Assembly (NCBI RefSeq): GCF_022539505.1
Contig: NC_061513.1
Coordinates: 177,846,017 to 177,910,016 of the forward strand
Direction: 5' to 3'
DNA length: 64,000 nucleotides
Origin: Lolium rigidum
Lineage: Eukaryota > Streptophyta > Magnoliopsida > Poales > Poaceae
Under the pieces are notes generated by a model. It ran no database searches and was not told the origin of the DNA. It saw only the letters and a list, made by a program, of their open reading frames with translations. The number at the start of each line of letters is the position of its first letter. The stretch's first letter is position 1. Shown here one piece after another: positions 24,507 to 35,543 of the stretch. A program made the position numbers and the translations under genes.

Positions 24507-26451
24507 GTTATGAGTCTTACCAACCGGTGGTAGTAGCCCGGCAGCTTGGTCTCGGGCAAGTGCCCCCACACTTCTTTCTCCACCACCCGACAGCAAGCGT
24601 AGCTGAACTGCCCGACATCCTTATCGGCCAAAGGTGCTATACCTTCTTTGACGCTCCGGCCATTCCAATTCCTCACAACCTCTGTTTCACCATCACTACC
24701 GATGGTTTTGAGACTTGGTGGTCCATGTGGAAGACCCACGCCTTCGTAAGAGCTCTAGGACCGTTGCTCGAAGCAACTTGATGCCGAATATGACGTTCTC
24801 GCACACCAGGTACCATTACATATAAATTTCTTGCAATGGCTTATGGTGATTGTCTGTAACCTGGCTCTATCTCATGGCAGCAACAAGATGGCCCAGAGCC
24901 CACGCAAGCCGATGGCTCCCCTTCAAATTTCTTCCACCAGCCCCGGTGGTTCTCTTCCGCCAGAGCTCGCCACCCCTGAAGAAGGTCATAATGCAGAGCC
25001 AGCCGATTTCACCGAAATCGGCTCCCAAGAGTAAAGCATCCTCGGGGCCAGTTGCCCCCCGAGCCTCAATCCAGGCGAGGAAGGCGAGTGAGGAAAGTAG
25101 CTGCCGAAAAGACCCCGAAGCGCAAAGCTCCTATCCAAGAAAGCTTGCATGTAAGCCGACTCGTGCCTTGACTAAATTTATCTGTCCTCCCGACTCTTTG
25201 CAACATGCTTGTACTTCTTTTTACGGACTTCCACCGAAGAGAACTCCGGCGGGGAGGCACGGTCCAGCCAAAGGGACTCGAACCCGGGCAACTCCGGGAG
25301 ATCCACCACACGAGTCGGACGGACTCGCCGGCCGTCGGCTTCTAGGAAAAGGTCGACTCCCGAGCCTGTTGCTCCTCAAGCTCCGATCAAAACAGGGTCA
25401 CGCGTGAAGCGTCGATGCGTCAAAAGGGCTCGCAAAGACCCACGAGTTTCCTCGCCAAGCCAGGAGGTTTCAAATGTAATTACTTCACCAGCTCATATTT
25501 CATGCCGTCCCATTGCTACTTGGATCGGCTCACCATTTCTTTTGCAGACTAATGAGACCTCTAGCGGGGACGTTGAAGAGGTACTGATGCCATCCGCCAC
25601 GCTAGACCTAGCCACCTCGACGAGCGTGGCTGACCAAGTGGCTAACCTAGCCAAGTCCACGGAAAAGCCGATTATCACAACATCGGCTGCTCCTCCTACT
25701 TTGGGAGAGGTACACTCCACTCCCTTGGCTCTACCCTTTTCTTTGTTGTATACTAATACTCGCTCTTGTTCGTCCGTCGTGGTTGTGATCTTTCAAGCTT
25801 GCCGACGTTCGATCCTCGAATCCATCGAACCAGCCTACTTCCAAGGCAGGTGAAGAGCCAAGTCCTAGCACGGTCCATGGTCCACTCCAGCCGTCTCAAG
25901 GCTTTGCTCTCCTCCTCGCTGAGACCCCGGTTGAAAACCCCGAGGCAATCAAGGGCATCCTCGAAGACATCCAGCCCCATCTCCCGGTGACACCGCAGGT
26001 GAAGCTTTGGCCAGCCGTGACTGCGTCGGTCTTCGGGTCAAGGGTGCAGTCGGCTCGTCAAAGAATTATCCTTCGTCACGCCCAGCTTCCGTTGAGAGCC
26101 GATATTGCGGACAAGTGTCAACGGCTCAACGAGAAAAAGGCTGCTTTAGACGCCAAAACTGACACTTCTGCCAATAGTGCCGAACTCGAGACCCTGCGTA
26201 AGGAACTGGAGAACCTTGAAGAGAGTGTCAGGGTGACCAAGCAGCTTATCCAAGACAAGGAAACCCTCATTGCCCGCTCTCAAGAGGAAGCAAAGGCCTC
26301 ACGGACCGATCCGAAGACCGATCTGGCTGAAATTCGTGTCCTGAGCAGTCAGCTGGTGACGGGCAAAGACGAGGACGACGAGGCTGAGATCGCCGAGGTG
26401 GATCGTATCCGTGCTGACGCCCTTCACGCCCTCAACGCGTTTCTTCAGTAG
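24507..26451 (+). pseudogene. Antisense multi-exon ORF of element A/B (decayed)
   Basis: These forward frames run opposite to the gag strand of the surrounding element. The first piece (24507-24781) includes PVVVARQLGLGQVPPHFF. Its frame is broken just before a credible splice donor (CACACCAG|GTACC, about 24810). An acceptor (TCATGGCAG|CAAC, about 24886) begins a proline- and serine-rich exon. The last piece (about 25987-26451) is highly charged with heptad-like spacing (LETLRKELENLEESVRVTKQL) and is probably a coiled coil. The layout resembles the antisense gypsy-type ORF of element C, but I cannot assign the same domain with confidence. Internal stops and frame changes mark it as decayed. 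The start is lost in the assembly gap. Confidence 0.5.
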
Positions 26452-26775
26452 AGCCTCTCTGTGTAAACTGATAAATGTTTTGCTGAACTTGTACCTCTAG
26501 AGTCGATGGCTGTGCATCGGCTTTTTACATTCTGAAGTCGATGTCTTTGCATCGGCTGTACTTGTATACTGTTGTCTTCGCATATTTTCTCAAGTCGATG
26601 TCTGTGCATCGGCTGTGACTTGCATGTATGTACTTTGGTTTTTTACTGGCCGATTTTTCTATCGGCCCCCAATATTTCACTGCCCATGTATCGCACATGT
26701 TCATCGCACATGTTCATCTGATTAGGTGCCCCCCGAGCCGAATCTGTCAGGTAACTGCAGATATCGGCTCTGTAG
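26452..26775. other. Spacer with GTCGATG...CATCGGCT repeats
   Basis: Three loose copies of AGTCGATGTCTGTGCATCGGCT (about 26500, 26535 and 26593) lie just past the antisense ORF. At about 26727 the minus strand has the purine run GGCTCGGGGGGCACC, which may be a PPT, but no LTR of the B type follows it. Confidence 0.5.
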
Positions 26776-27087
26776 TTAGCCAAGGCACTGTACTTGAACA
26801 TCGGCTCCGTCAGGACCAATGTTGACTTCTTCCAGTTCATCAGCCGATATAAACCCAGACCCTAGCTTTCCGTCACCTGTTAGATCGACACTGAACACAG
26901 GCAAAACGTATGGTGAGGATAATATGGGCCGATTGCTGGAATCGGTCCCCATTTTGATTGTATTGCTCAATGAAGGTTTACATCTTGGTCTTGCTTTACT
27001 ATAACTACGTGACATGCTTGAGACAAGATTATCCATTTTTATTTTTTGGGGCCGATCACAAGGATCGGCCTTGCCATGTACGTCCAT
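26776..27087 (-). pseudogene. Remnant of pol N-terminal linker, element B
   Basis: This minus-strand frame, starting at MDVHGKADP, lies directly downstream of the protease frame. It has the acidic stretch SADELEEVNIGP typical of the linker between protease and reverse transcriptase in related gypsy polyproteins. It stops before any reverse transcriptase motif, so the catalytic pol domains are absent here. Confidence 0.45.
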
Positions 27088-27101
27088 AGATTTTGCTCTT
27101 G

Positions 27102-30100
27102 TTACACGGCCAGGCCGGTGGATAAGACCAGCCTCACCCCGTTTTTTGTCACGTCGATGCGCTCGCAGTCGTCCAAAGTGATGCCTGAGAGTGGCTCTTG
27201 GCCTGCCGTCTCCCAAACGTTCATGCCAGTCGTTGAAATCTCGGCTGAGTCATCTGCGTGGACGACCTCTACTTCATCTCCATCCCACTGTATTAAACAT
27301 TGGTGCATCGTGGATGGAATGCAACGGTTGGCGTGGATCCAATCTCTCCCTAGCAGGACAGCATAGGTGCTCTTGCTATCGACAATAAAGAACGTCGTAG
27401 GGATGGTTTTTCTTCCTACGGTCAGATCCACGTTCAGAACACCTTGTGCTTCAGATGCTTGGCCGTTGAAATCGCTCAGTGTAACGTTGGTCTTGATCAG
27501 ATCCGAGCTAGAGCGTCCCAACCGACGTAGCATGGAGTATGGCATAATGTTGACTGCCGCTCCGGTGTCCACCAGCATCTTGTTGACAGGCTGCCCATTG
27601 ATATAACCTCGTAAGTACAGGGCCTTCAGGTGTCTGTAGCTCCTTTCTCGTGGCTTCTCAAAGATAACTGGCCGTGGGCCGCAGTCAAGTTGTGCCACAG
27701 GTGCTTCGTCTAATCCTGGAGCACAAAACTCCGCTGGAAGGATGAACACCATGTTTGTGCCAGCCGGTGTCTCATCATCGGCTTTCCTTTGTTTGGGGCG
27801 CCACTCTTTCTTTTGTGGTCGACCTTCTTCGTCCAGAGTTCGCTGAATTTTCGCGGCCAGATCAGGCCGCGCCTTCCTTAACGTGTGCAGGTATAACCTT
27901 TCGGCTTCCTCCAAACCACGTAGTCGCTGAACCCTACGCTTTTGGGAACGGCTGAGTCCATCAGGGCACCACCTTGGCCGGTGGTACTTATCTTCTTCTT
28001 CTTCATCGTCGTCTTCTAACTCCTCGAGATCTTCCACCCGAGAGGACTCGGCGTGCTTGTTCCGAGATGGGAGAGGCCCTAGACGTTTGAATACCGACAC
28101 GTCTCCCGCACCCTTCTTCTTCGTCTACATTCACGGCGGTTGCCGATTGTAGGCAATCGGCTCATTCCCGAATCCCGGCAGTGTACCGAAGAAGGGACAG
28201 TCCCAGGTGCCTATCCACGTCGTCTTGCTCTCTTGACTTTTCCTTGGCATGGCGCTCATATCTCTTCTCGTCGCGATCATGCCGACGATGTCTCCTGGCG
28301 TCCCTGCTAGCCAGACGATCTCTTTCGTCATCGTCGTCGTATCGTCGGCGTTGGTCATATTGACTCACGTATTTGTTGAGGAGGTGATCAGAGAGAGGTC
28401 GCCGATATCGCACATTCTTCACTTATCCCTCTGTGATGTAGCGCTTGCCATCGTGCCGGAACCGATCGCGTGGAACGGCTTCCTCTTTGTCCTTGTTATG
28501 AGAGCGGCTGCCCTCGTCTCTGTCCTTACCAGAGTGGTGCCCAGGTCCTACCATGTTGATGCTGAACGAGAAACCTGGCTGGCACCTCCCAGGGTAAGTG
28601 CACTCCACCATGTTAACGGCGGGGAAAGGGTGTGTGTCGACTTTCATGGCGTACTGGCTGAAAATTAGACGCCCTTGTTCTATCGCCATTTGGATCTGCT
28701 GACGCCACACCCTGCAGTCGTTGGTGGTATGGGTGAACGTGTTATGCCACTTGCAGTATGGCTTTCCGTTCAGCTCCCGTGCCGTGGGGATTTTGTGGCC
28801 TTCGGGTACCTTTAGCTGCTTCTCCTTAAGTAAGAGGTCGAAAATTTGCTCAGCTTTGGTCACGTCGAAGTCAAACCCTCTTGGAGGACCTTGTGGCTTA
28901 ACCCATTTGCGGGACACGGGGCTTGCCCCCGAGTCCATTCAGCCACTCGCTACCTCTTGATCTCCCGCGAGCCTTCATCTTCATCCGCCTCAACCAGGAC
29001 TACCGCACGCTTGAATTTATCCTGGTACAACTGCGGGTGGCGCTGTTCATATAATGACAGCTTCCGAACCATATGCGCCGGTGAAGGGTAGTCTCGCTTG
29101 GGAAGCCATATCCTTGATCGGTGATGCGAGACCCACCACCGCCAACTCGACTCGCTTCTTTTTCGGTCAAACGAGCCGAATAGCATCGGTTCCTAACGGT
29201 CCTGAAGCGCTGGATGTATTCGACACCTGTTTCTCCGCGCTTCTATCGTACTTGTGCTAGATCGGCAATGCCAGCCTCGGAAGCCTCTGAGTGATACTGC
29301 ATGTGGAATTGTTCTTCCAACTGCTTCCAAGTCCGGGTTGAGTCTGGTGGCAGCGATGTGTACCACCCGAAAGCCGATCATGTGAGGGACTGTGCGAAGA
29401 ACCTCACACGTAGTTCATCTGATGCTGAGATCGTGCCCAGCTGCGCCAAATATCGGCTCACATGCTCGACTGCACTGGAGCCATCTGACTCACTAAACTT
29501 GGAGAATTCAGGGAGCCGATATTTGGGTGGTAGTGGGATCAAATCGTACTCATTGGGGTACGGCTTGGAATAGCCGATTGCCCTCCTTTTCGGCACCATG
29601 CCGAACTGGTCTCTCAAGATTGTACTCGATCTGATCCGCGGTGCCTGGCTGCGGGAGTCGAGCTCTGAAGATTCGCTGGAGTGGCGTACTTAGCCAGCCA
29701 CGCTTGCTTCTCAAGCTCTGAGCTAGCTGCAAGAGTTGAGCTTTGGAGGTTTGTTGGAGTGGCATACTTAGCTAGCCACGTCTGCTTCTCATGATCTGAG
29801 CCAGCTGCAGGAGTTGAGCTCTGGAGGTTCGTCGGAGTGGCATACTTAGTTAGCCACGTCTGCTTCTCAAGATCTGATCCAGAAGCTCCTCCCGCTGTTC
29901 CGGAAGTCCCCGCTGTTGCGATCCGGTTCGTGAGTGCCCGATTCATGCAGTCCGGCACGTATGTGCACGTGTACCCGTGAGGGATCTCCTTAGGCGCCTC
30001 ATACAAGAACCGGTAATCACTAGGGTCACCACCGATCTTGTAGACGACGAATGCCGGTGAACTCGGCACTTCCGGTGCTGCCAACGCGAACGGCGGCGGT

Positions 30101-30484
30101 GGTCGGGACCGGAGTGGTATCTCTCCTTGGTGAGTCCCTAGAGCAGGTCCCGACGGAGAGTACCGATGCCTCATGATTTCCTGGATCACCCGAAGGGCGA
30201 CACGCTCCAAAGTGTTCACCGGGCTCTCGGAATGGCGGTGCGGCGAATGAGCTACCATGAAATTAATCTCCCGACGCGAGACCCGGTGCGTTCTTCGAAG
30301 GGGTAGACAGGTCCACTCCATCGAGCGCGCCTTCGGGCGAGAACCCTTTCCACCTAATGCCGTGTGAGCGGGTCCTCCGGAAAGAGCCGATGAGGTCGGC
30401 TTCGAGGATAGCTTTGACCTCGTCATACTTCTTCTTGAGCTCCTCAGTCAGATCTTCGTACATGACTGGAGTACCTTCCGCCAT
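27102..30484 (-). pseudogene. Decayed gag-protease of element B
   Basis: In minus-strand order: gag start MAEGTPVMYEDLTEELKKKY (from 30484); a gag N-terminal region with three tandem copies of EKQTWLAKYATPTNLQSS (about 29650-29900); the gag core marked by YDLIPLPPKYRLPEFSKF (about 29500); nucleocapsid-like sequence YCKWHNTFTHTTNDC (about 28750), a zinc-knuckle-like C/H array; and a retropepsin domain in the intact 332-codon frame 27102-28100. The protease motif MLVDTGAAVNIMPYSML contains the catalytic DTG-type triad. The frame changes at least near 30290, 29640 and 29385 and again between 28950 and 28100, so the polyprotein cannot be made. No reverse transcriptase or integrase follows. The PBS and 5' LTR lie immediately upstream. 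Confidence 0.85.
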
Positions 30485-30522
30485 CTCAGATGTAGATGGT
30501 GATGCAGTTGATGTCGAAGACT

Positions 30523-30540
30523 GTTCCACCGGGCGTGCCA
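30523..30540 (-). promoter_or_regulatory. PBS of element B
   Basis: On the minus strand TGGCACGCCCGGTGGAAC begins 5 nt after the LTR end. It begins with the TGG that pairs with the CCA end of a tRNA. It differs from the PBS of C and D, so B is another family. I do not name the tRNA. Confidence 0.75.
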
Positions 30541-30545
30541 GAATG

Positions 30546-31664
30546 TGTTGGCGTCCGAAACCCACCGGCGAGTAGCGGCTGGCAACACAGTAGAGCCGGG
30601 AGGCTCCCAGGATTGCGGCTGACCCTGGTCCCTCGAGCGACGGTCCGCAAAGCCTCGGCACGCACGTCTGATGCTGGTGCAAGGGCGTGCCACCTGACCT
30701 ATACCTGGTCAGGAAGGTGATGGATTTGCTTCGCTTAGTTTCCTGCATGGCATACACGTAAACATTAAATACGAGCCTCGATCGGCTCTCAGGTTGTCCC
30801 GTGAATCGGCTCAAGGAGCCGATCCACCCATGACTCGTATGAGGTCTACGATCACATGGTGGTCCTGCTTGATCAATATAAAGCTAAAACGACCTACGGC
30901 GATTTAGGGTTTTCACCACATAATCGGAACATCCTACGCGTGATTGAGCCTGGCAGCCACGCACGGTGATAATAAAACAACCCTAGACAAGGCCTAAAAA
31001 CCAACATGAAGTCGATCCCCGGAACATCTTATCTAGGGCTAGCAAACTACACCCTACGTGCTACTGGATCCTTCAACCCGTTTGCAAGGCCTAACTATGC
31101 AGATATTAAACTAATCCTTGAAGAACAAGGAGCAATCATAACGGATCGGATCTACTAAACAATGATCAAGCGAGGTGCCGCCCTTACACCTAAGATAGGT
31201 GTAAGGGCGGCTCGACGTCTAAGGGTTGCATGGACAAAAGCATGTGACACGATGAAACAATGCTAACCCTAACACATCTATGATAACTACGTTGCTCGCC
31301 ATCAACAAAGCTTCAGCACGAGCAACGCATGAACAACCAGCATGATGCTTACCCGGAAGAAACCCTCGAAACAAGGGGTTGGCGATGCGCCTAGATTGGT
31401 TTGTGATGAACGTGATTGTTGTTTTTCTCAATAACCCTAGATACATATTTATAGTCCGTAGACTTTCTAACGTGGGAATAATCCCAACCGTGCACGAGCC
31501 AAATTCTATCTAACCGACATGTATTCTACTATATTTACAGATACACGGGCAAACTAGCCCAAACTTTGTATACAAGGCCGATTCATGTATATCTTCCATG
31601 TATATTCTTCAAGCCCATCTTAATCGCGGCCCACCTCTGATCCGGTCAAATTCTGGTGATAACA
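30546..31664 (-). repeat. 5' LTR of element B (1119 bp)
   Basis: In element orientation it starts TGTTATCACCAG and ends GGACGCCAACA, immediately followed by the PBS. The strand has a TATA-like ACTATAAATATG near 31452. The inverted repeat TACACCTAAGATAGGTGTA lies at 31185-31203. No second copy of this LTR exists in the window. Its outer edge abuts E LTR sequence at AAAAC (31665-31669). Confidence 0.82.
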
Positions 31665-31734
31665 AAAACATATATGAATTGGTGTAAAACAAGCATGGAG
31701 CATCAAAAATTATGGATACGTTTGAGACGTATCA
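31665..31734 (-). repeat. Left LTR of element E, inner piece
   Basis: These 70 bp match 36758-36827 in the right LTR, ending with the hairpin GATACGT/ACGTATC and A. About 1.0 kb of E LTR that should separate this piece from 22673 is missing. Confidence 0.87.
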
Positions 31735-31750
31735 AGCATCCCCGAGCTTA
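31735..31750 (-). promoter_or_regulatory. Polypurine tract of element E
   Basis: On the minus strand TAAGCTCGGGGATGCT abuts the LTR start TGATACGTC. It is nearly the same as the PPT of element F. Confidence 0.8.
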
Positions 31751-34547
31751 ACTCCTGCTCATCCTCGAGTAGGTAAGTGATAACAAAATAATTTTTGAGG
31801 TGACATGCAGCCAACACAATCTTGATCAAGCATTGTAAAGCATTGTGAGCTGGAATCAAAGTACTCTAAGCATAGACATGATAGATACAATTCTAACAAT
31901 AGAACTTAGCAACTATGTTATAACATGAAAAGTAACTCAAACAAAGGATCATGAATAATTGTGTATTGAAAGCAACTGTTTGTTTATGAGCATAGAGTAA
32001 ACATAACATGTCCTTTATGGAGTAGCAAAACATAAATGTCAGGACACCTTTAAAGTTCAAAGGGTGACTAGATACAATTAATTTGAGAGCAGGCAATAGC
32101 ATAATCATGAATCAATCAATAATAATTTTGGGACTATGCACATTGAACTAAGAATGACAACTATACTCTCTTAATTGGTGCATAAAGTAGAAGGTGAAGA
32201 CTCAACATAATAGTAAAAGAGAGACTCTTTGCAGAAAGTTTTATAAACCTTCCAAAAGGTATGGTACTTATTAGCTTCGAGCTCTCATTGCCCATATCAT
32301 AAGCATCTTGAATGGTTAAAGTTAATGTGAGTCAATTATGAGCTATATGCTTGCAAATCACAAGTTGAAAATCCCATCCCCTTGAATGCTAGTACCTAAA
32401 CCTCATGCTACTCAACTTAGGTCCAAAATAAGTTCTTGTCATTGTAAGTATACATGTATCATTGAGAACCGCCAACGGGGTACCTCTTGCCCGATGATAT
32501 GGAGGTACTCTTGTAAGAGCAATCCCATGCCAAAATGACAAGACAAACAGAACATGAGCATCTCAGTAAGTTTTACTTTACTATGGGTATAGCTTTTTAT
32601 TGCAAATGGTTCATACAATGCTCACTAAGGTATAGCTGTAAATTTCCACCGTGAATGATGCATGGCTTAGATTAGCGGCCCAGGCGTTTCCCTAACTCAT
32701 ATACAAACTCCATGGACTTACAAGTTTCCATTTTATTTCGCACCGCTAGGCATCCATAAACAAAAGAACATGACATCAACTAAATATAGGTGCAATGTCG
32801 AAAGTGTTCCCCATGAAAGCATGGTTATACTAACTCCCAACTTGCAATTTGCAAACATATATATAAACTTCATAAGATAGGCACAATGATCAAGTTTTTT
32901 AGGTACAAGAAGTAAATGTGCCATCAAGTTCGTGAGAGCTTTACTGACTAATTTTCTCATGCCAAAATTTAATTTGGAAGATAAATAAAAACATGATGAA
33001 TTACTTGGAATAGCAATAATGCTACTAGGTAGATATGGTGGACATAATTGGCAAACTTGGTTATTGGTGGTTGGATGCACGAGTAGAGTTGATACTCAGT
33101 ACAGGCGAAGGCTAGCAAAAAACTGGGAGCGACCAACTAAGAGAGCAATAATGGCCATAATCATGCATAGCAACAAAACATCATCAAAGCATAAAGTGAT
33201 ATCACAAGTCAAAAAATAAATGATCGTAGAGGCTTTAGTTGACTGGTTATAGTCATAACATGGTATAAGCATGCGCCAAGTCAACCCAATAAAGCATCAA
33301 AGGAGAATACCACAATATTATGCTTTTATGATGGAAACAACACATGATTCTTTCAATGACACATTATGCACTCTCAGAAATTTGAGAAAAGTCATGCTAC
33401 AACAATAAATACTAAGAATATGACAATAATAACATCCAACATGACATGCCAAAGTCTATGCCACAGTCTAGACAAGCTTCCTTTTGCATCACTATAGTCA
33501 TGAAATATTTTACTCGTAGCCAACACCAATCAACTTATTTGAAATAACTTTCAGAGATGAAATTCAATATGGACCAGCGAGCTAATCATACACAAATAAA
33601 TAATACTAACGTGCTCTGAACAAAATTCAGTTGAAATAACAAGAGCTAAACGTAGTACCAGAAAACTAGAACACTCGTAGAACAGTAAGAGCGAAAACTA
33701 GAGCGTTATATGCAATTAAAAAGGAGCGGGTATTTATCCAAAACCAATGTTCCGGGATCCAACATATGCTACAAAAACAAAACAAAAAACAAAAATAAAG
33801 ACGCTCCAAGAACAACACATAGCGTATGAAGCAATAAAAATAGCGCATAGAGAGATGACCTGTTACTTTGTTGATGAAGAGGGGATGCCTTGGGCATCCC
33901 CAAGCTTTGACGCTTGTACCTCTTGGATATTTATTGTGGTGCAGGGGCATCCCCAAACTTGAGATTTTTTCCATTCTTCATCTCATCACACCATTCTTCT
34001 CTCCCTACCCTTGAAAACTTCCTTCTTACAAAACTTGACACAATTCTCTATTAGCAGCATTAGTACAATCAAAATAAACAATCCACTTGGGTTCAAATCT
34101 AACATATATCAAGCATCTATTAAAGCATTAGCTACTGTAGCAACCTTTCAAAAAGCTCTTTGATTAAAAGAACTCAAAAAGAAAGAGATTAAGAGGCAAA
34201 TGCAAATAGTGGCAGAAATCTGTCAAAACAGAACAGCAGATAAAGATCGATTTTTTTTTGAAAATCCCCTGTTGCTTATCTCGAAAGGTGGTCAACTGAA
34301 GAAAGTTAGATAATAACCTGGGGCATATGCACAAACATTGGCAGCTCAAAATTCCTCTCTGGCTATTTATACTAATTTTATGGTTACATCACAAAATCTG
34401 TTTTCAGCACATCAACTTTCCCAAATCTTACTTTCTCTCTATTAGAGGCTATTCTTGGCACAAAAACGAAATAAAAATGATAAGGAGAGATTATTACAGA
34501 GGTAATAACTTCCAAGACTCAACAAAAGAAAAATTACAGAAAATAAA
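31751..34547 (-). other. Non-coding 3' interior of element E
   Basis: 2.8 kb of AT-rich DNA with no convincing reading frame. It is broadly collinear with the F interior, with a similar opening after the PPT (TGCTC..CGAG followed by AGGTAA.TGATAAC). It contains the shared hairpin at 33881-33901 and an additional PPT-like GGGGCATCCCCAAACTT near 33944. Confidence 0.65.
33881..33960 (-). repeat. Internal hairpin and extra PPT-like copies in element E
   Basis: GGGGATGCC (33881-33889), loop TTG, GGCATCCCC (33893-33901) and then AAGCTT: identical to the hairpin of element F. A second PPT-like copy lies at about 33944-33960, with the same order and spacing as in F. Confidence 0.85.
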
Positions 34548-34600
34548 CATGGGTCATCTCCCAAGAGTGCTTTTCTTTAACGCCTTTCAGCTAGGCGCAG
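34548..34600 (-). promoter_or_regulatory. 53-bp block shared with element F
   Basis: Near-identical to 18478-18530, including the CGCCT/AGGCG inverted repeat. Here the element ORF ends LLRLAERR within the block, and the matching sequence continues about 30 bp past its stop codon. Confidence 0.8.
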
Positions 34601-35383
34601 TAGTTTGAGAAGATGCTCACATAAGAAATATGAATTGAAGTAAATGAGAGCATCAAGAAGAAAATATTTAACACATTTAAGTCTAACCCACTTCCTATGC
34701 ATAGGAATCTTGTACACAAATAAATTTACAAAGAACAAAGTGACAAGCATAGGAAGATAAAACAAGAGCAACTTCAAAACTTTCAGCATATAGAGAGGTG
34801 TTTTAGTAACATGAAAACGTCTACAACCATATTTTCCTCTCTCGTAATGACTTTCAGTAGCATCATGAATAAACGAAACAATATAACTATCACATGAAAC
34901 ATTCTTATCATGAGCCGCATGCATAAAATAATTATTACTCCCAACATAAGCATAGTAATTTTTATGAATTGTAGTTGGGGGAAATTCAACAAAATTGCTA
35001 CCATTATTATTCTCATCACCATAATCATAAAATATAGGAGGCATATTGTAATCATAATTGATTTTCCCCTCAGTAGTAGGTGGACTGAAAATAACATAAT
35101 CATCATTGTAATCATCATATATTGGAGGCATAGTATCATCATAGCAAATTTCCTCCTCAAAAGCTGCGGAACTAAAAAGATCATTTTCATAAAAACTAGC
35201 TTCCCCAAGTTTAGACTTTTCCATAGCATTAGAAATAATGGTGTTCAAAAAATTCATACTAATAGCATTGCTACTAGCATGCAAGTAAAGTTCCATAGGT
35301 TTTTTAATTTTCTCTTCAAACACCTCATGTCCTAACTCAAGATAAATACTATAAAGCTCTATAATTTTGTTGTTATTTTCCAT
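34577..35383 (-). CDS. Element E lineage-specific ORF (268 aa, membrane-like C-terminus)
   Basis: An uninterrupted frame on the coding strand of E, starting MENNNKIIELY and ending LLRLAERR. Residues about 75-130 are rich in D, N and Y, with two similar units (DDTMPPIYDDYNDDY and NYDYNMPPIFYDYGDE). Residues about 200-225 (LKLLLFYLPMLVTLFFVNLF) are strongly hydrophobic, and a second hydrophobic stretch follows near 238-255, so membrane association is plausible. No gag, zinc-knuckle, protease or polymerase motif is visible. It occupies the place of gag behind the PBS. Function is unknown. The intact frame suggests either recent insertion or selection in the family. Confidence 0.6.
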   Translation of the reverse strand: MENNNKIIELYSIYLELGHEVFEEKIKKPMELYLHASSNAISMNFLNTIISNAMEKSKLGEASFYENDLFSSAAFEEEICYDDTMPPIYDDYNDDYVIFSPPTTEGKINYDYNMPPIFYDYGDENNNGSNFVEFPPTTIHKNYYAYVGSNNYFMHAAHDKNVSCDSYIVSFIHDATESHYERGKYGCRRFHVTKTPLYMLKVLKLLLFYLPMLVTLFFVNLFVYKIPMHRKWVRLKCVKYFLLDALIYFNSYFLCEHLLKLLRLAERR

Positions 35384-35514
35384 TAAGCCTAACTAGTGAA
35401 AATAAAAACAAGAAAAAAAATGTAATTGCAGAATCTACAGGAAATAACTTCGAGTACTCACTAGCAACTAAAAAAACTTAGAAGCCAGAGGATGTGAGTA
35501 CCTTTTACCTTACC

Positions 35515-35532
35515 TTCCCGGTAACGGCGCCA
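35515..35532 (-). promoter_or_regulatory. PBS of element E
   Basis: On the minus strand TGGCGCCGTTACCGGGAA follows the 5' LTR by 11 nt. It is of tRNA-Asp type with two changes from the canonical form. Confidence 0.75.
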
Positions 35533-35543
35533 GAAAAAGAGAT

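Noticed and set aside
26727..26745. A second LTR of element B starting at the purine run GGCTCGGGGGGCACC
   Set aside because: The sequence beyond it does not match the B LTR at 30546-31664 and does not start with TG.
31185..31203. Inverted repeat as terminator or riboswitch
   Set aside because: It lies inside the leader region of a plant LTR, where bacterial-type terminators do not apply; a short palindrome alone supports no function.
34783..35335. 148-codon minus and 141-codon plus frames
   Set aside because: Shadows of the 268-codon element E ORF in other frames; their I- and M-rich composition follows from the AT-rich codons of the real frame.
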